Assembly (NCBI RefSeq): GCF_001570545.1
Contig: NZ_BBXD01000013.1
Coordinates: forward strand, 186,001-250,000
Reading direction: 5' to 3'
DNA: 64,000 nucleotides
Origin: Herbidospora mongoliensis
GTDB lineage: Bacteria; Actinomycetota; Actinomycetes; Streptosporangiales; Streptosporangiaceae
The notes under the pieces are model-generated. The model had not been told where the DNA came from, made no database searches, and worked only from the letters and a program-made list of their open reading frames with translations. Below, in pieces: positions 61,853 to 64,000 of the stretch (positions are counted from its first letter, which is position 1; the number at the start of each line of letters is the position of its first letter). The translations under genes and the position numbers were made by a program.

Positions 61853-63219
61853 ACGCCCACCGTCCATTCGATCAGTCCGGTCGACAGACCGGTCCGGGAG
61901 GTCATGTTGAGCCGGAGCCGGGTGGTGGAGACCTGCGGGAAGGTCATGGTGTTGTACTGGTTGGCGGCGACGCCGCACGACCCGATGTTCACGTAGGCGG
62001 AGCCGTTCCAGTACTGGAGCTGGCACGACGCCGGCAGATCGATCCCCTGGTCGTCGTCGAACCAGTAGGCGGCGGTCTTACTGATGTTCTGCGCCGTCGG
62101 CCAGCGGTATTCGACCCACTGGGTGCCCTGCTGGTTCCAGTTGCCGTAGACGCCGTGCGACCGGTCGGCCGAGTTCGTCGGCGCGAACCCGTCCTTGATC
62201 GCGTTCAGCGTCTCCCACGAGGAGACGTAGGACGTGGAGGCGGTGGCACTCGAAGCCAGATTCGAGGACGTGCCGCCCGAGGTCTGGACGACCTTCTGCA
62301 TCGTCCCGTCGGCATTGAAGTAGAGCTTGTCGAGCGTCACCGACCTGCGGAAATTGCCTCCGCCCGGCGCGGCGGCGTTGTGGTAGACCATGTACCACTG
62401 GCCCTTGTACTCGATGATCGCCGGGTGGTTGGTCGTCGAGCTGACCATGTCGAGCACCACCCCGCGATGCGTCCAGGGACCGAGCGGGTTCGAGGCCGTC
62501 GCGTAGCGGATGCAGGCGTACTCCGGGGAGGCGCAGCCGGAGTCATTGGCCGCGTAGGCCAGGTAGTAGGTGCCGTTGCGCTTGAACATCCACGGCGCCT
62601 CCCAGAAGTTCGACACTCCGGACGGCGTGACGACCGAGCCTTGCAGAGAGGTCATGTTGCTGTTCAGTCGTGCCGCTCGGAGGCCGTAGTACGAACCCCA
62701 GTACATGTAGACCTGGCCGTCGTCGTCGGTGAAGACGGTCGGGTCGATGTTGAGAGGGCTCGAATTGGTGGTGGAGTCGCTGATCAGCGGGCCGCCGATG
62801 GCGTCGGTGAACGGGCCGGTCGGGCTGTTGCCGACGGCCACGCCGATGTTCATCCAGCCGGGGCCGTTGCCGTTGATGGAGACGTACCAGTAGTAGCGTC
62901 CGTCGGCGCCGCGTTCGACCTCACCGGCCCAGGCGTCGAGGCTGGCCCAGGAGAAGTTCGAGATCGCCAGGCGCGCGCCCTGGTCGGTGAAGGTGGCCGC
63001 GTCGCTGGAGGAGTAGACGTGCCAGTCGCGCATGACGAAGTTCTGGCCGGTGGAAGTGGCCTCGTCATGGCCGGTGTAGAGGTAGAGCGTGTCGCCGACG
63101 ACGAGCGCGGCGGGGTCGGCGGTGTAGATCTGGGTGGTGATGGGGGCCGCCGCCTGGGCGGGGAGCGCGACGCCCAGCAACAGGAGCAGGGTCGTCGGAA
63201 TGGCTAATCGGCGTTTCAC
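61849..63219 (-). CDS. Secreted GH43 family glycoside hydrolase with C-terminal discoidin-like domain
   Basis: The 456-residue protein has a signal peptide (MKRRLAIPTTLLLLLGVALPAQA) and a five-bladed propeller with the GH43 residues: Asp in TADPAALVVGD, Asp in NIDPTVFTDDDG and Glu in NFWEAPWMFK. Members cleave arabinose or xylose units from arabinan or xylan. The last 120 residues form an F5/8-type domain shared with the adjacent hydrolase. The GTG at 63219 has GGAAGGA upstream. It lies behind the LacI gene and an 18-bp operator. Confidence 0.9.
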   Translation of the reverse strand: MKRRLAIPTTLLLLLGVALPAQAAAPITTQIYTADPAALVVGDTLYLYTGHDEATSTGQNFVMRDWHVYSSSDAATFTDQGARLAISNFSWASLDAWAGEVERGADGRYYWYVSINGNGPGWMNIGVAVGNSPTGPFTDAIGGPLISDSTTNSSPLNIDPTVFTDDDGQVYMYWGSYYGLRAARLNSNMTSLQGSVVTPSGVSNFWEAPWMFKRNGTYYLAYAANDSGCASPEYACIRYATASNPLGPWTHRGVVLDMVSSTTNHPAIIEYKGQWYMVYHNAAAPGGGNFRRSVTLDKLYFNADGTMQKVVQTSGGTSSNLASSATASTSYVSSWETLNAIKDGFAPTNSADRSHGVYGNWNQQGTQWVEYRWPTAQNISKTAAYWFDDDQGIDLPASCQLQYWNGSAYVNIGSCGVAANQYNTMTFPQVSTTRLRLNMTSRTGLSTGLIEWTVGV

Positions 63220-63237
63220 GGGAGCGGTTCCTTCCGA

Positions 63238-63255
63238 AATGTTAGCGCTAACATT
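63238..63255. promoter_or_regulatory. 18-bp LacI-type operator upstream of the GH43 operon
   Basis: AATGTTAGCGCTAACATT is a perfect palindrome with the central CG step typical of LacI-family operators. It sits 19 nt before the GH43 start codon and 33 nt after the stop of the LacI gene, so that regulator very probably binds it. Confidence 0.85.
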
Positions 63256-63287
63256 CATAGGACACCGCCTGGGTGGCGGTGCGGGGC

Positions 63288-64000
63288 TCAGGTGGAGTCG
63301 CGGATGACGAGCTGCACCGGCATGCGGTGCACGCCGGGGGTCGCACGGCCGTCGATGGCCGCGAACAGGTGCTGTGCCGCGGTGCGGCCGAGCACTTCCA
63401 GGTTGGGGTCGATGGTGGTCAGCGGCGGCCGGCTCTCGGCGGCGAGCACCTCCCAGTTGTCGTAGCCCACGATGGCGATGTCTTCGGGGATGCGCCGCCC
63501 ACGTTCCCTGGCGGCCTCCACGAACCCGGCCGCGATCTGGTCGCTGCCGCAGAACACCGCGTCGACGTCGGGGTCGGCGTGCAGCACCATCGCGGCGGCC
63601 TGGCGGCCCCAGCGCTGTGACCACTGGCCCCAGAAGACCGGCCCCGGTTCCAGCCCCGCCTCGGCCAGCGCCGCGGCGGCCCCTTCGGCCCGTTCCTTCG
63701 CCGCCTGGTAGGTCGCCAGCCCGGTCACATGGGCGATCCTGCGGCGGCCGAGGGTCACCAGGTGCCTGATGGCGGTGGCCGACCCTTCGACGTCGTCGGG
63801 CACGAACGACACGTCCTCCGGATCGTCGGAGGGGCCGTAGGCGTACACGACGGGAACGCCCAGGTCACGACTGATCGACGGGCGCGGGTCGGTGCTCTCG
63901 CCCACCACGATGATGCCGTCCACCCGCCGGGCCAGTAACGTGCGGATGTAGTGCTGCTCGCGGATCGAGTCGCCCCGCGCGTCGCAGAGCAGCACGGCCA
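63288..64000 (-). CDS. LacI family transcriptional regulator, C-terminal part (cut by window edge)
   Basis: About 237 residues of the sugar-binding domain are visible: LLARRVDGIIVVGE, GRRRIAHVTGLATYQAAKERAEGA, DPDVDAVFCGSDQIAAGFVEAARERGRRIPEDIAIVGYDNWEVL and PLTTIDPNLEVLGRTAAQHLF, all standard LacI/PBP1 phrases. The DNA-binding N-terminus lies beyond 64000. Ahead of GH43 in the same direction, it probably represses both hydrolase genes until an oligosaccharide inducer binds. Confidence 0.92.
   Translation of the reverse strand, partial: AVLLCDARGDSIREQHYIRTLLARRVDGIIVVGESTDPRPSISRDLGVPVVYAYGPSDDPEDVSFVPDDVEGSATAIRHLVTLGRRRIAHVTGLATYQAAKERAEGAAAALAEAGLEPGPVFWGQWSQRWGRQAAAMVLHADPDVDAVFCGSDQIAAGFVEAARERGRRIPEDIAIVGYDNWEVLAAESRPPLTTIDPNLEVLGRTAAQHLFAAIDGRATPGVHRMPVQLVIRDST

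Overview
This is a high-GC actinomycete chromosome segment. The order ftsH, hpt, tilS, DUF2342-type metalloprotease, dacB, ppa (1-4966), the many GTG starts, frequent leaderless promoters and a near-consensus actinobacterial parS site (40091-40104) fit a filamentous actinomycete close to the Streptosporangiaceae. That assignment is inference from gene order and sequence style, not from a search. No rRNA, tRNA, CRISPR array or transposase was seen.

Region by region: (1) 1-6013 is conserved core: ftsH start, purine salvage (hpt), tRNA-Ile lysidine synthase (tilS), a zincin, a PBP4-type carboxypeptidase, inorganic pyrophosphatase and a coiled-coil NlpC/P60 hydrolase. (2) 6089-9405 holds an unusual ECF sigma factor fused to a zinc-binding anti-sigma-like segment, a membrane anchor and a long Pro tail, an unknown partner, a secreted phosphodiesterase and a small membrane protein. 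(3) 9517-23120 looks like an accessory island made of two convergent operons. A rightward operon encodes a ComEC-like metallo-beta-lactamase fold protein, an unknown 438-residue protein and a 2326-residue beta-repeat/FN3 giant. A leftward operon resembles cyanobactin (PatA/PatG) maturation genes split into separate proteins: a subtilisin, a stand-alone PatG C-terminal domain, a 67-residue CxxC protein, a 146-residue acidic protein with a decayed copy beside it, and a 267-residue protein with 40 cysteines and 25-residue repeats. This is the best candidate for an undescribed system.

(4) 23645-47621 is mixed housekeeping and adaptation: saccharopine-dehydrogenase-like reductase, lipoprotein, ABC-F ATPase, two SDRs, LysE exporter, a bacterial voltage-gated cation channel with a TGDDW filter, Spo0M, a MurG paralogue, the molybdate transporter modABC, GNAT acetyltransferases with homocysteine methyltransferase, a HicAB-like pair, a CopD/CtaG copper protein, an amidohydrolase divergent from a MarR regulator with a clear operator, two paralogous exported proteins, and an ECF sigma factor with NTF2-like neighbours. 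(5) 47614-51251 is metH under a convincing S-adenosylhomocysteine riboswitch. (6) 51407-64000 is largely plant-polymer degradation: GH10 xylanase, LysR/SDR/KAS III-like genes, an unknown membrane protein, a CBM2-linked secreted metalloprotease under an exact CebR-type box, a large (alpha/alpha)6 glycoside hydrolase and a GH43 enzyme that share a C-terminal domain, an 18-bp LacI-type operator and the LacI regulator that probably binds it.
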